The notes beneath the pieces were generated by a model. That model was not told the DNA's origin. It saw only the letters and a list, made by a program, of their open reading frames with translations, and made no database searches. 64,000 bases of DNA from assembly GCA_002110485.1 (NCBI GenBank), contig MOWL01000031.1:57990-121989 (forward strand). The letters run 5' to 3'. The DNA comes from Emergomyces orientalis. Lineage: Eukaryota; Ascomycota; Eurotiomycetes; Onygenales; Ajellomycetaceae. Shown piece after piece: positions 34,558 through 45,319 of this stretch. Each line of letters opens with the position of its first letter. Within the stretch, counting starts at the first letter, position 1. The position numbers and the translations under genes are program-made.

Positions 34558-35294
34558 ATACGTGTAATGTAGTGGAATGTAATGGGTATGGGCGATTAAA
34601 TACACGCGAGTTTTGGAAGGCTTAGGTGATCATGTTCAGTCATTTACCCCGCCCGTCGGCATAAAGTCGGCCCGTAGTAACTATTTTTGGGTCGTTGGGG
34701 AGTGGATGTGCAACCTTGACCATCAGTGCGTCTGGATTCATTGGGAATTAATGGCGAGGAGAGGGTGAGGGGAAGGTGAGGGGCAAAGCCCACAGGGTTA
34801 CGATAACCGTCAAAAATAGATCATATGATTCAGTACGTACTAATAACTCGTCAAAATTACACTAGGCTTTGTCTGGCGATCTGGCGATTAAAGAGGGAAG
34901 CAAGTTTCCCTTTTGTACTGTCCAATCGGCTTGCTGTAGTAGATAATGAAATTTAGAATAGTCGCGAACCCCCGTAGGCGAGCTGCAATTGGTGCACTTA
35001 CTAAACAGTTCCAGAAGCCAGGAACAATCTCCTCAAGGCGGGCAAGAAGTTGTTCATTTGAACTGCGCAACGTTGGAGGGGTTAAAAAAAGAAATTGAAA
35101 CCTGATGATTCCGAAAGAGAAAATTATAAGTTCGCAGCATTTCAACATATTCACCAGAAGTCTACATAATAATTCCCGCGATCTCGATGAGTGGTGATGC
35201 TAAAAAGCATTTAAATGCACGTCTCTTTCCACAGTCAGATGACATAAAAGAAAAGGTAAGAAGCAAGCAAATAAGAAGGAATCACTTTTCATGT
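34558..35294. other. intergenic; one doubtful minus-strand frame
   Basis: A minus-strand frame at 34888-35154 has a helical SNEQLLARLEEIVPGFW segment but no partner exons; not called as a gene. Confidence 0.35.
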
Positions 35295-36425
35295 TCAGAA
35301 CTTCCTCTCGGTCAGCTCCTTTCCCAGAGAAGGATATGATGATTGCAAGGTAATATCACATCCTGCCAAGATGTGAAGCCAGAAGAGTGCAAGATTGATA
35401 GTTAGATGCTGTGATCTGTTTTCACCCCATGGGATCACAGCTATTTGGACATTGCCTTCATTCACATCGAGGTTTCCGTCAGCAGTATAAGCAGAAGGGG
35501 AGGATCTTATATTGCTTGGTGATGACAGTAGCAAACCGGGAGAATCAAGTGACATATTTGACAGCGCAGAGATAGAAACAATACTATTCTGCCTAACCCT
35601 GGTTCTATGCTCTGGGGTAAGGTATCGTTCGTCCCTCTGCTGAGATTGTGGATGTGGAATCACCACTCGGAATGGTGGACTTGAATCTGTTCTAGGCGAA
35701 GGTGTTGTGGGTTCTTGTGAAAGCCGATCGAATTGTCTGATTGGAGTGGCAGGAGGCTGACTGATACGTGCTGGCCGTCCAGCAGCCAGTGAAGCCCCTT
35801 CATATTCTGAAAGCGTCCTTCTGATACAAACTAATTCTTTGTCCGATATGATATAACCGTATCTGGTGTTAAACAGCTTCGCGTAGTGAACCACTTGACG
35901 GAGTGGTTTATAGAATTCCTCTTGTTTTGAGTGATCGTGTTGCTGATCTGTGTTCCACTTCCCAGACACTTTGGTATCACCCGGAACCCGATTGCTGGGG
36001 GGAAAGCCCATGTTAGAATAAATTCCAGCCCAGTCCGGCAAAACTGTCTCGCCACGAAGGCTAGAGTGATTGCCTAAGGTCCAAGATATCGCCGGAATGG
36101 TACTTGATGCCTTGGATGCTAGCTCCAGAGCGCAGTCGACAATGGTATGATTCCATTTCAAGAGGACTGCAGTAACAGTTGGCTCATTGACAATACAACA
36201 AGCGGAGCGTCGAACTGGTGCGGGAGGGTCAAACTCATGTTGCTGGTATGGCTGAGTAAGGACATTGCCTAGCATAGCAATCAAGTTTTCATAGGTAAAA
36301 TCTGTCCATTCCTCAACGCCCTCCAAATCTTCCCAGTCTCTATTAAACGAATTAGTCCCTTTTTTGGCATTGGTTCGATCCAAACTGGGGTCAACGACTG
36401 AAAGATATTCAAGCAGGGTAGACAT
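35295..36425 (-). CDS. PD-(D/E)XK nuclease-like protein (N2), 376 aa
   Basis: Intronless frame from ATG 36425, with a TATA-like AAATAAATATAC about 115 bp upstream. Motifs in order: VTAVLLKWNH (residues 84-93), LPDWAGIYS (P-D at 130-131), VPGDTKVSGKW (D150, K152), TRYGYIISDKELVCIRR (187-203), a Ser/Pro-rich insert at about 215-320 that is absent from N1, and C-terminal LTINLALFWLHILAG. This fits a PD-(D/E)XK-type core and is homologous to N1, but longer. It is divergent from the kinase-like gene at 37222. Confidence 0.75.
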   Translation of the reverse strand: MSTLLEYLSVVDPSLDRTNAKKGTNSFNRDWEDLEGVEEWTDFTYENLIAMLGNVLTQPYQQHEFDPPAPVRRSACCIVNEPTVTAVLLKWNHTIVDCALELASKASSTIPAISWTLGNHSSLRGETVLPDWAGIYSNMGFPPSNRVPGDTKVSGKWNTDQQHDHSKQEEFYKPLRQVVHYAKLFNTRYGYIISDKELVCIRRTLSEYEGASLAAGRPARISQPPATPIRQFDRLSQEPTTPSPRTDSSPPFRVVIPHPQSQQRDERYLTPEHRTRVRQNSIVSISALSNMSLDSPGLLLSSPSNIRSSPSAYTADGNLDVNEGNVQIAVIPWGENRSQHLTINLALFWLHILAGCDITLQSSYPSLGKELTERKF

Positions 36426-37221
36426 GACCGCGGATTGGAAAAGGTAATAATTATTTCTTCAAAAGAGTCGTTTGGGGTAAAAGGGCAAAATCAAGCAATA
36501 ATTGAAGCTTAAATTGACCAGAACAAGACGAGGGCCGGTATATTTATTTCTCCAAGGAGGTTAAGCACTTAGAAAAGATGCCCGAGAACTATGGGAAAAA
36601 GCCTTCACCTCATTAAAACAGTCTATTGCTGTTTGGCTTGATGAGCACCATTTGTATGCCCAATCTCATACTAAACAAGGTTTGCACGACGGTGGGGAGT
36701 GAACGTTCTCAACAAAGAGTGCCAAGCTCGTTTGTGGAGTTGTAGTGGAGCGCTTTTCTGAGGTGTTTCTTTCCTAGCGCGCTCGTTGCTCTGGTGAATT
36801 TTCACAGCTTTAATTAATCTAATTGGCCATGATAATATGGATTTCCAATCGGACCGCCGACCCGACGACCTCCAGACACGGTGTAGAGTGTTCGAAACCC
36901 CAAGAACCCCGCCTTTTATTTTATCCTCCCGGAAAACATCTCAGACTAAATTTGTATCGTCGGTGATCACCGATTAAAGGCCTTCCTCTACGTTAATGCC
37001 AAGGACCACCGACTGGAGGCAGTGGGCGTCGCGACCTACAATAAATTGGTTCCCTGATGGTACCCTGGGCCTCAAGCCAATCATAAACGGAGTCGATTGA
37101 TATCGCGTGGATACGGCCATAACCTCGCCCACACCGGATAGGCCACACATCTCTTAACATAGCATTGCTATTCGCTCTTTCCAGAGATTTTATCTGCGAC
37201 ACCACTACTTCTTTACTTTCT
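36426..37221. promoter_or_regulatory. shared divergent promoter region of N2 and K2
   Basis: 796 bp separate the two start codons. It includes a TATA-like site for N2 at 36539-36550 (minus). No operator repeats recognised. Confidence 0.4.
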
Positions 37222-38182
37222 ATGGATCTCCAACGGGCGTCCTTATCTAAACGCAAGCATACATGCTGGACTGTGTGGTTAAAACACCACAAGAAGAAGT
37301 GTCCTTTCATCAACGATCTTAGCCACCTCCTGCCTGATATCGAGTTTCTAGAGCTATTGTTCAATGGAAGCCATAGCTATCTCTTCAAAGTGCGACTTAA
37401 CCGCAAAATATATGCTCTCAAATTGGTACAGAACACCTTAGCGGCATTCCTCTGCTCAGTTAAACCCTTGCTTACAATAATGATATCCTTAGTACACCCT
37501 GACGCAACCTGACTGGCCGGAATCACGGTTCGAAAGAAATGCATGGGAGAAAGACCCATTCATCGTCGAATGTCAAGTGTATGATTACTTGATTGAAAAC
37601 AATCTAAGCGGAGTGGTTGGGCCTTGTTGCCATGGCTGGCTCAAGCTTGATAAAGCCCAGGAACAAAACTTGGAATGGAAGCTAGAATGGCGGCGGAGAA
37701 CAAATACAACTGAAGACCCTATTTGTGGACTGTTACTCGAATACATTGATGGATGTACCATCGACAAGGCTAGAGTTACTCCCGCTGGAGCCCAGAGTTT
37801 GCGAGATCAGCTCGATCATCTACACAATATGGACATCGCCCATGGTGACCTGTTTCCACGAAATATAATGGGATCAAATGATGGCCGTGCATTTCTTGTT
37901 GATTTCAGCTCTGCAAAGTTATGGCCTCACAGTTCTTTTATGATACGCAAAAGAGAAGACTTCCTATGCTACACTCAAAGTGAGAAATGCAAACTTGAAC
38001 TACTTTTGTTTCGCCTTCAAAAGGTAAAGCTCTTCCCCCTTGATTCATGCGAGAGTTTAGCTTATGGAAACCAGTTAAAACGGCACCAAGGCATGACATT
38101 TAGCACAACCGAAAGTGAGGAACAAGCATACGGTCGCCCGGTGTGTTCCTGGGCAAATGCAAATTACGCGGTTGTTGAGTAA
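37222..38182 (+). CDS. small protein-kinase-like protein (K2), about 297 aa
   Basis: Exons 37222-37425 and 37493-38182 over a 67-nt intron (GTACAG...ATATCCTTAG), phase 0. The intron interrupts just after the N-lobe lysine (IYALKL, K67), almost the same place as in K1. The C-lobe has AHGDLFPRN (H185, D187, N192) and LVDFSSAK (D205) in place of DFG. A basic N-terminal extension of about 35 residues is absent from K1. The 3' end is uncertain: a donor GTAAAG at 38022 could start another intron and change the last 50 residues. It is the partner of N2 in a divergent pair. Confidence 0.7.
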
Positions 38183-38519
38183 GAAGTCTTTTGCAACAGT
38201 AATCTTCGTTGGTCTCCCAGTCTGGGGATATGTGTTGACATTGGTGAATAAGAATGACGAAAATGTAAAATGAGATGCAGAGAGAGAAAGCCTTGGCAGT
38301 AAATATCCCAAGGGTTATTGATTTGATGGGATAATTCTACCCTGCGGATAGAGAAAAAACATGGCTGAGAAAACAATTGTGTGGACTGTCCTCAAGATTT
38401 CTTTTCCCTCGGGGAAAATAAATTGAAGTGAGCCAATATTTCATGCCCCATGGCAAAGGTTATCAACATTAAGCCCCAAGTACTCCCCAAAACCGTGACA
38501 TTGTATATTTATAGTGTGG

Positions 38520-39060
38520 CCCCCCTTAAGGTTGAAGAGTGTTCTAGGAATTAGAACTCCCTTAGATTTAAAGGGTATTCTGAGAAGTAAAAATGCCTTG
38601 GTGTATAAAATGGTCTCCAAGAATCATTACATTTGGAGAAAAAGTGTGATCTTCCTCAAACTTAAAAGTCATTTCAGGAACCAAAAATGCCTTGAAAGTA
38701 TAAAACATCTCAAGGAATAATAACATTGAGAAAAGGTGTGGTATTCCTCAGGAATCATAAATGCCGGAAAACATCTCAAGAAATCATGACATTTGAAGAA
38801 AAGCATGGCATTCCTCAAGAATTGTAATGCCTTGAAATTATAAAACATCTCGAGAAATCATATTTGGAGAAAAGGGTGTGGTCTCCGTCAAGAACCATAA
38901 ATGCCTTGAAATTATAAAACATCTTGAAGAAATCATGACATTTGAAGAAAAAATGTGGTCTTCCTCAGGAATCATAATGCCTTGAAATTATAAAACATCT
39001 CAAAGAATCATGGCGTCTGAAGAAAACGTGTGGCCGTCCTTAAGTTTAGAGCATGGGGTT
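38520..39060. repeat. ~75-bp degenerate tandem repeat, six to seven copies
   Basis: The block AAAACATCTC recurs at about 38703, 38768, 38842, 38916 and 38992, each time followed by AAATCATGACATTTGAAGAA-like sequence and then GTGTGGTCTTCCTCA. Copies differ by indels. No coding support. Confidence 0.85.
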
Positions 39061-39937
39061 TGAAAGTTCAAGGGAATCACGAAAATCTGACCAAGAGAAG
39101 TGGATTTTTAAAACCCCCTGAGAAGCTAGTTACGCCAAGCCGTGGTTGGTAAACTAACTAAAATGCCCTCAGAGATACAAAAATTGATGGTCATTGCTCA
39201 CCAGGAAGGAGAATGGCCCTATGAAAAGAGTTGTGGTAAATGTTACAAGAAAATGCCCTGAGAGCAATACATAGATACTAGATATGGGTTTCCCTCGAGT
39301 GCTGCCCTGAGAAATACATATAAAACCGGACATTTTATACAAAAGTTCGTGGTCTGGGACCCCGCCCAGCGCGGCGGTCTACCAGCATTTAACAGCCCTA
39401 AATCCTGGCAACCTCACGATCTGATTCTAGCACATGCAAAACAAAAATCAGAGAAAAAAGAAAGAAAAAGTATATATAAAAAGTATTGCTTACAATGGTG
39501 TCTTCATTTACAAGTCTTCTTTATCTTGTCTTTTCTTATGCTCTGAAAGCTAAGAATTTTGCACGATGTCTGCTTCAATCATATGCTATTGGTGGTCAAA
39601 CGAACATAGCGCTTGACTGCCGTCTCGATTTAGCCAATATAAGAGCCAGATGTGACAAACAAGTTTGCCTCAAGTGCTATTTTCAGCGTTCAGGATGACA
39701 TCATCAGCGGAATGAACCAATCATATTTGTAACCTCTACGAATTTGATAAATAAATTTTTCTTTTTTTTTTATCAAACGGTCCACTGAATACCAACAATT
39801 GCATTTCCTCCCTCTAAGTATTTGGATTCATGCACTGATATCTCTTCTTGTGATTGTAGCATGATGATAATATTTTGCAGGGGGAAGAAGAAGCACTTTA
39901 CAACTTCAGTAGCCGCAGTGTAACATCTTGGAGAAGT
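39061..39937. other. non-coding stretch
   Basis: No supported gene. Confidence 0.4.
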
Positions 39938-40488
39938 TCATATATCTGACATGCTGACCCTCCAGACGGTCTTGAAAAGCAAATTTAGTACTGTAGCAGG
40001 ATTGTCATGCTTCGGGATATCGTCCCATGCCAGTAGGAGTGCGAATTGGTAAGTCAGGATAGGCACTTTAGGTGGGGTCCTCTGGTTTAGGAATTCACGC
40101 CAGATGCCTGGGTACTGCCACACGATTCAGAGCAAGGCGAAACTCAAGAGATTGTATGCGATCTTCCACCAATTTTTCAACAGGGACAGCACTGGCATCT
40201 CGGTTCTTGAATTTAAGAGCGGCCAAGGCTTCTCGCTTGGGCAAAACAGAAGAATTAGGGTTCGAGTGCGGTAGCCCTTCCGTGATAGTTAGTCTGAATG
40301 ATATTTTGTTGCCCTTTCATGCACGATTGTGACACTCCCTGAGGATTCGCCTCCATCCGCATCCTTCCAAATCCCCTAGCTTCCATAGGGGAGCTACGCT
40401 TCACTGACTCCGCGGGAGCGGGGGGAACCATATTAGGGCGTTCCCAGCAGCGTGGGGGTGGGGGGGGGGGGTTACTGATGAGAGACAT
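39938..40488 (-). pseudogene. degenerate coding region, unknown family
   Basis: Three minus-strand open segments follow one another in different frames: 40255-40488 (Pro-rich, basic), about 40095-40260 (EALAALKFKNRDASAVPVEK, amphipathic and charged), and 39938-40123 (QYPGIWREFLNQRTPPKVPI). Their composition is protein-like, and a one-base shift would join the last two. Either an intron-rich gene I could not resolve or a decayed gene. Confidence 0.35.
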
Positions 40489-40671
40489 GAAGTAACAGGT
40501 GGCTCAACTATGCTAGCCGCTGCTCAGTATCACCTAATTGAATGCATCGGGAGGCAGATAGACAAATGGCTGTGTATTATAATATCAAATCAAGAAATAC
40601 TAAATGATAAAAGGAGTGTTGAGAGATCCGGTTTGATTGGCATGACTGACAAGTGAATACCCCATCTTCCA

Positions 40672-41322
40672 TTAATTGAGTGTTGATGGTCGAGGGTGTA
40701 ATGTGCTCAGGCGTATCTTTCGTTGCATCTCCTTATTCCTCCTTCTTTGTTTCTCCTCCTGCTTCCGCAGCTGGAGCCTCGCATTTTCAGGGAGCCAATT
40801 GTCCGGGAGATACGTTTCCACCACATAAAGCACACGGAGAACATAAGTAGCTTTTTGCCATATTTTTTCAACATGACAGATCTTAGGACTCGTTTCAACC
40901 TGCTGCGCCTCATACCAATAGCGACGACTCTCCAATTCATCATCAGCCAAAGGTTGTGTAGTAGCCCCAGAATCCGAGATATTGTCTCTGTCGTCGGGTT
41001 CGATGTCGTCAAAAAGTTGAGGCCGGTTATTTGAGGTTCTGTCAACAGACAGCCGCTTGGGCGGGACGTTAAGGGGGGCTGCAGTCATAGATGAGAAATA
41101 GAAATATAAAGCCGCGTTTCGAGGAGCAAAACAGACAATGGAAAGAGGAAGGGGTGAACATGTTGTTAAACCCTTACCGGAGGTTTGGAACGGCCCTTTC
41201 TGGAGAAAGTCACCCAACATCTCGCAATAAGCCGGGAGGGTGGATTGTTGCGCACCAGACGACAAATGTTGACTGGGTAGTGGTGGAGGGTCCTCCGCCC
41301 CTTGTCTATTCATGTTGAGCAT
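40672..41322 (-). CDS. small basic protein, 183 aa, member of a two-copy family
   Basis: Exon 41178-41322 (ATG 41322) and exon 40672-41078 are separated by a 99-nt intron (GTAAGG...CTATGACTGCAG), phase kept. A TATA box lies about 115 bp upstream. The C-terminal half has YVLRVLYVVETYLPDNWLP followed by a Gln/Arg/Lys-rich helix and a short HPRPS tail. The gene at 50272-50898 has the same layout (YVHRVLYVAETHLPFKLLP, KKQRQKDAREERQ, HPLPSRL), so they are paralogues. Function unknown; the basic helix suggests nucleic-acid or nuclear association. Confidence 0.6.
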   Translation of the reverse strand: MLNMNRQGAEDPPPLPSQHLSSGAQQSTLPAYCEMLGDFLQKGPFQTSGKGLTTCSPLPLSIVCFAPRNAALYFYFSSMTAAPLNVPPKRLSVDRTSNNRPQLFDDIEPDDRDNISDSGATTQPLADDELESRRYWYEAQQVETSPKICHVEKIWQKATYVLRVLYVVETYLPDNWLPENARLQLRKQEEKQRRRNKEMQRKIRLSTLHPRPSTLN

Positions 41323-41433
41323 GTGCAAAATTTCAGAGTAGAGGGAGAATATTGGAGCAAGACGAGCAAATATTTGAAGTAGGGAGAAGATTTGGAGAAG
41401 GGCGAAACTGTATTCAAATGCGAGGGGAAGTGT

Positions 41434-41441
41434 TTTTTATA
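41434..41441 (-). promoter_or_regulatory. probable TATA box
   Basis: CTATAAAAAA on the minus strand, about 115 bp before ATG 41322. Confidence 0.5.
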
Positions 41442-42307
41442 GTCATTTGTACCTCGACCCCAGCTTCGAATGGCTGGCAGCACTACCTGACAGCAATCCC
41501 TTCCACCTGGTGCATACCTACCGGAAGAGCTCAAGGCTGGCTGATCTGTTACCCATCTGGCTGCGCCCTCTCGCAAAATGAGCACAGGGGTGGGTGAAGT
41601 AAGGGATGCTTCTGCACTGGTTCCGGTGCAGATGACTGGTTGTGGGTGCAGCTCCGTCTTTCCATTAGGTGCCAACCCCTCGTCCCTCGCCTTATCGACT
41701 GGAGGAAAGGATACGGCAGTTTGCTGGTTTAACTTGCCGGCGCATCAGGAGTGTCGGGGGGGGGGGGGAACACTTGACTTAGCGCTAATGCAGTATGGGA
41801 TTGTCCCTTCCAGCTGGTTGAGATTGACTGGATGGGAGCCCAAGTTTGCTTGATCTGACACTCATCTCGCTGCGCCCTCTTGCAATATGGTGTGGGAGCA
41901 CTTCTGCTTTGGTCTCATGCTGGTCTCACCCAAATGTGGTGAGGTAAAGAAAACGACCTAGACACCTGTTGGGAAACAACCATCTCGCTAGTCCAGAAAC
42001 AACGGCTATTAAAGTGCAACAATGGCAGAGGCAAACTGATGAGAAAGCAGGAGCACATATCAACCTTACATAGGTCTGCTAGGAAGGCAACGCCATTGGG
42101 GCTAACTGTCAGTCATTTTGGCGAAGGAAATGGGAAGATAAACAATAGTTGTTATTCTGTTGCATCTGTAGATCTGTAGGTCCCTTTTCAGTGTTATGGC
42201 CTTCTGTTCTCATTGGGCAAAGGAAGACCAAAAGCTCATTTTGGGAAAGAAGGTAATAGCTCAGATGGGCTATGTTCAACTGTGTTGCAGGTCCCAGCGC
42301 ATCCTAG
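41442..42307. other. intergenic; poly-G tract
   Basis: Contains a run of about 13 G near 41755 (another lies at 40456). No supported gene. Confidence 0.4.
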
Positions 42308-42359
42308 ATGGCTTTTGTCTTGGCTTTGGCATTAATACCAAAGCCAAGACAAAAGCCAT
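42308..42359. other. perfect 22-bp hairpin with 8-nt loop
   Basis: Left arm 42308-42329 (ATGGCTTTTGTCTTGGCTTT...) is the exact reverse complement of 42338-42359, loop CATTAATA. It lies 85 bp before the start of the TPR-type gene. Confidence 0.9.
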
Positions 42360-42443
42360 TTTATTGCATCAGCCAGCTCTTTCACTGCACACCGTAACTC
42401 ACCTATTTCACAAAAGTGTATTGTCGAAAAGGCCGCCAGCAAA

Positions 42444-45256
42444 ATGTCAACTCACAACACTGAGCAGATCAGGTCGGCACTACACATTCTTTCAACAGCA
42501 CCCGAGGATATTATTCGAGCTGTTTGAAATGAGATGCTGATTGTCTTTGTTGACCTGTGGAAGAAATTACAAATCCTCTGAGAAAAGATCATCAAGGCAC
42601 TTGACAAACTATTAGAAAAGAAAGAGAAAATTAAAGAGTTTTTGGAAATACATGCTTCTAAGAGAGTCAATCTACTCAAGTCTCCTCCAGATATCCGATT
42701 TCATCATATCATTGCTGTTGAGCCTCGCCAGAAAATCAATGAATCAATTATTCAAGTGCTGTTCGCTTACTGTTCGGTGTGTGACGAATTTGAAGAGTAC
42801 GAATTAAAGACTCGGAGTACATTCAGAGTGTGAGAGCTGTCAGTAAATCCAATTAATGCTGAGAAGAAGAACAATGGCCTTATCACCAAGTATTTGCAAG
42901 ATAAAGGCCTATCTGACAATTTGACGGGGGCTATCAAGACTTCTATCAAAATCCGAGTGGCCGAGGAATGGTTTGGTGGTGTGGGAGTATTGCTACTGTT
43001 CATGAATATTTACACAATTTTCCGAGAACTACAATATTCCGACCTGCGCGATGTGATTACATTGTTATCATCACCTGACAGCATGTACAGTTCAGTTGCA
43101 GACCTAGGTCGATCTTGCTCTAATTATGTCGAGGAGGGTCAAAGCTATTATGATGATAAGTTCAGGAGGTGAGAGACCGACTGATGATAGAAGCTAAAGC
43201 TGAATGCAGGCATTATTGACCCGAAGTCCATGGCTTCTGATGAAATAAGTGTTCTGAATGGTACTACTGCTAATTCTCAGGAATGGATGGAGCCAGCCAT
43301 GGGTCTCCAACCCTTGCGTACTGGTTCAAGTTCCCCCAGGCTCTTTTCTCATCCAGGACTTTTCGATAAAACGGAGAGAAGCACGTTGGGCGGCCAAGCC
43401 TCAAAACACCAATGGTTCTTGTCCTCAGATTCCAATGGCCACCTGTTACAAAGGCCTCCGGCTCGATCTCACATGCCTTCTAGCGATTCCGCAAGTCGTG
43501 ATGCCGCGGCTTCATATTCCATGAGGGACGGCACGTTTGTTTCACAGGATGACACCCAACCTTATCCTCCCGCCGGAAATGGGGGGCCACTGCGCCGGGT
43601 GGAAGATGCTAACTATACAGACTGGCATCGTACCGTAATGAACCCTTCCACCACCACCCGAGCGGAGGCTCCGTATATCTCTAATTGTCCCCTTCCGGTT
43701 CTTCTGTGCTCTCTCAGCGGCTCCCAGGTTCTAGAGCGGGTACTGTTTCGTGGGCTCGTGCCACAGAAACGATGGAATGAGAGTGGGAATGTGCATGAGA
43801 TATTGCTCCATGATTCTAGCCTTGATAAGACAATTGTTGATCTCTTCTCGAGCCCTGCCAGGCTCAAGCAAGCCGTCGAGTCTTGTACTCAGCTTGGTTT
43901 GATCATACGGTGCATGCGGAATGGTTCACTGGTATACTCAGTCTGCGAGGGGTTACGGCTCAAAATATCCGTCTCCATTGGCTGTGGGAGTTTAGAAAAA
44001 ATCGGATTGATGTTTACAACCCACATCTATCCGCGTGATGAAATTCTAGACCCTTTGTGAGTCAGTAATGTCAAGATCTTCTATTCTATGCTGACATAAC
44101 TCTCAGATTTTACGACGACGGGAAACTACTACTGCCCTACCTTGAATTTACTTGGCAATATATACAGGAAGCCCGCGAGTTAACTCTGTCAAACGAAGCC
44201 TGGAATAGTTTGATGAAGTCATCTTTAGCAGCATGCAGATTGATTGGCCCTTCTCACACTAGTGAAATAATTTTGTTACTAGAAAAGATTCAAGGTTCTA
44301 ATTTACCAGGATATTTGCAAATGGCTGTTGTGACTCAGAGGAGTATTGCCCTGCGGTATCTGGGGAGCCATGATAAATCCGACGATGTGATAAATGATGT
44401 ACTGGAGAAAATGTCACCTGAATCAAAGGATGTTAGATCTCACTGCTCATATGGTCGTTTGTTACTCTCTCGAGCGGAAAATGCATTACTGCGCAATGAG
44501 TTCAAAGAGGCAGCGGTTCAATTGACAAGCTGGATGATACGCTCGCACCCGTCCGGCCTGGAGCTCAAAGTGGCTCGATTAAAGAACACGGCACTTGGGA
44601 GGGTATTACGGTATAACGGAGATTTTGCAGCAGCACACAGATATCTTAAAGAATGTCTCAAAATGGTTAATGGCAGCGCCCGCTATCATATAATGCACCA
44701 CCTGGCGGACGTTTATTGCGAATTAGACAAGGCGGAAGAAGCTGAAAATTTAGTTGTGGACGAAGTTTCGCAGCTAAGAGCTGATGGCAAGCAATGCTCA
44801 AAGCGGTTCCGACGCTTGGCCCTTCCGTTAGCCGAGACCTATATCAAACAAGGAAGGCTAGAGACAGCCAGAAGTGTCCTCCAGGAACTTCTTGAGATTT
44901 TCAAGCTTTTGGTGGGAGCGAGATTAGATGTGACCGATCAGTTGAAACATGTGCATTCAATGATCAGTCTGGCACGTGTCAGTTGGTATGAGAATTGATG
45001 GGACGAAGCTCATCAAAGTTTGGAGACTGCACTGAGTCTTACGGGAAAGTACAACACATTTTTAGATGGCAACTTCTACAGCGGAGTTATTTCTCTCTTT
45101 CTGTCTTTGGTAAAATTCAATATCGGCGACTCAAGGGCCCTGGAAATATTTGCATCGACAGAAGATATTGTCAAGAAGCAGGCTAAATGACATTTCATGC
45201 CAGGAGTTGGGACATATTTTCTAGAGCAATTGTGCTCTTCGGGGCATGGTTTTTAG
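42444..45256 (+). pseudogene. large TPR-type fungal protein, frame broken by TGA codons
   Basis: One plus-strand frame starts at ATG 42444 (MSTHNTEQIRSALHILS) and continues to 44056, then through a 50-nt intron (GTGAGT...GCTGAC...CTCAG, 44057-44106) to about 45256. It is interrupted by in-frame TGA at 42525, 42579, 42831, 44996 and 45188. It also has a 24-bp in-frame segment at 43167-43190 holding TGA, TGA, TGA and TAG; removing it rejoins the flanking sequence, so it may be an insertion or a micro-intron. Text between stops is well conserved: RVAEEWFGGVGVLLLF, LNGTTANSQEWMEPAMGLQP, PLPVLLCSLSGSQVLERVLF, LFSSPARLKQAVESC, then helical TPR-like repeats from about 44210 (RYHIMHHLADVYCELDKAEE). 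This looks like a recently dead member of a fungal TPR-protein family. Confidence 0.7.
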
Positions 45257-45319
45257 CTTTGCCAAGAGCCACCTGGTCCTGTGACCAATAAATATTAAGT
45301 AAGATGCCCTTTGGACATC

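Noticed and set aside
34888..35154. Minus-strand frame with a helical segment
   Set aside because: No ATG in a good context, no partner exon and no recognisable motif; left as intergenic.
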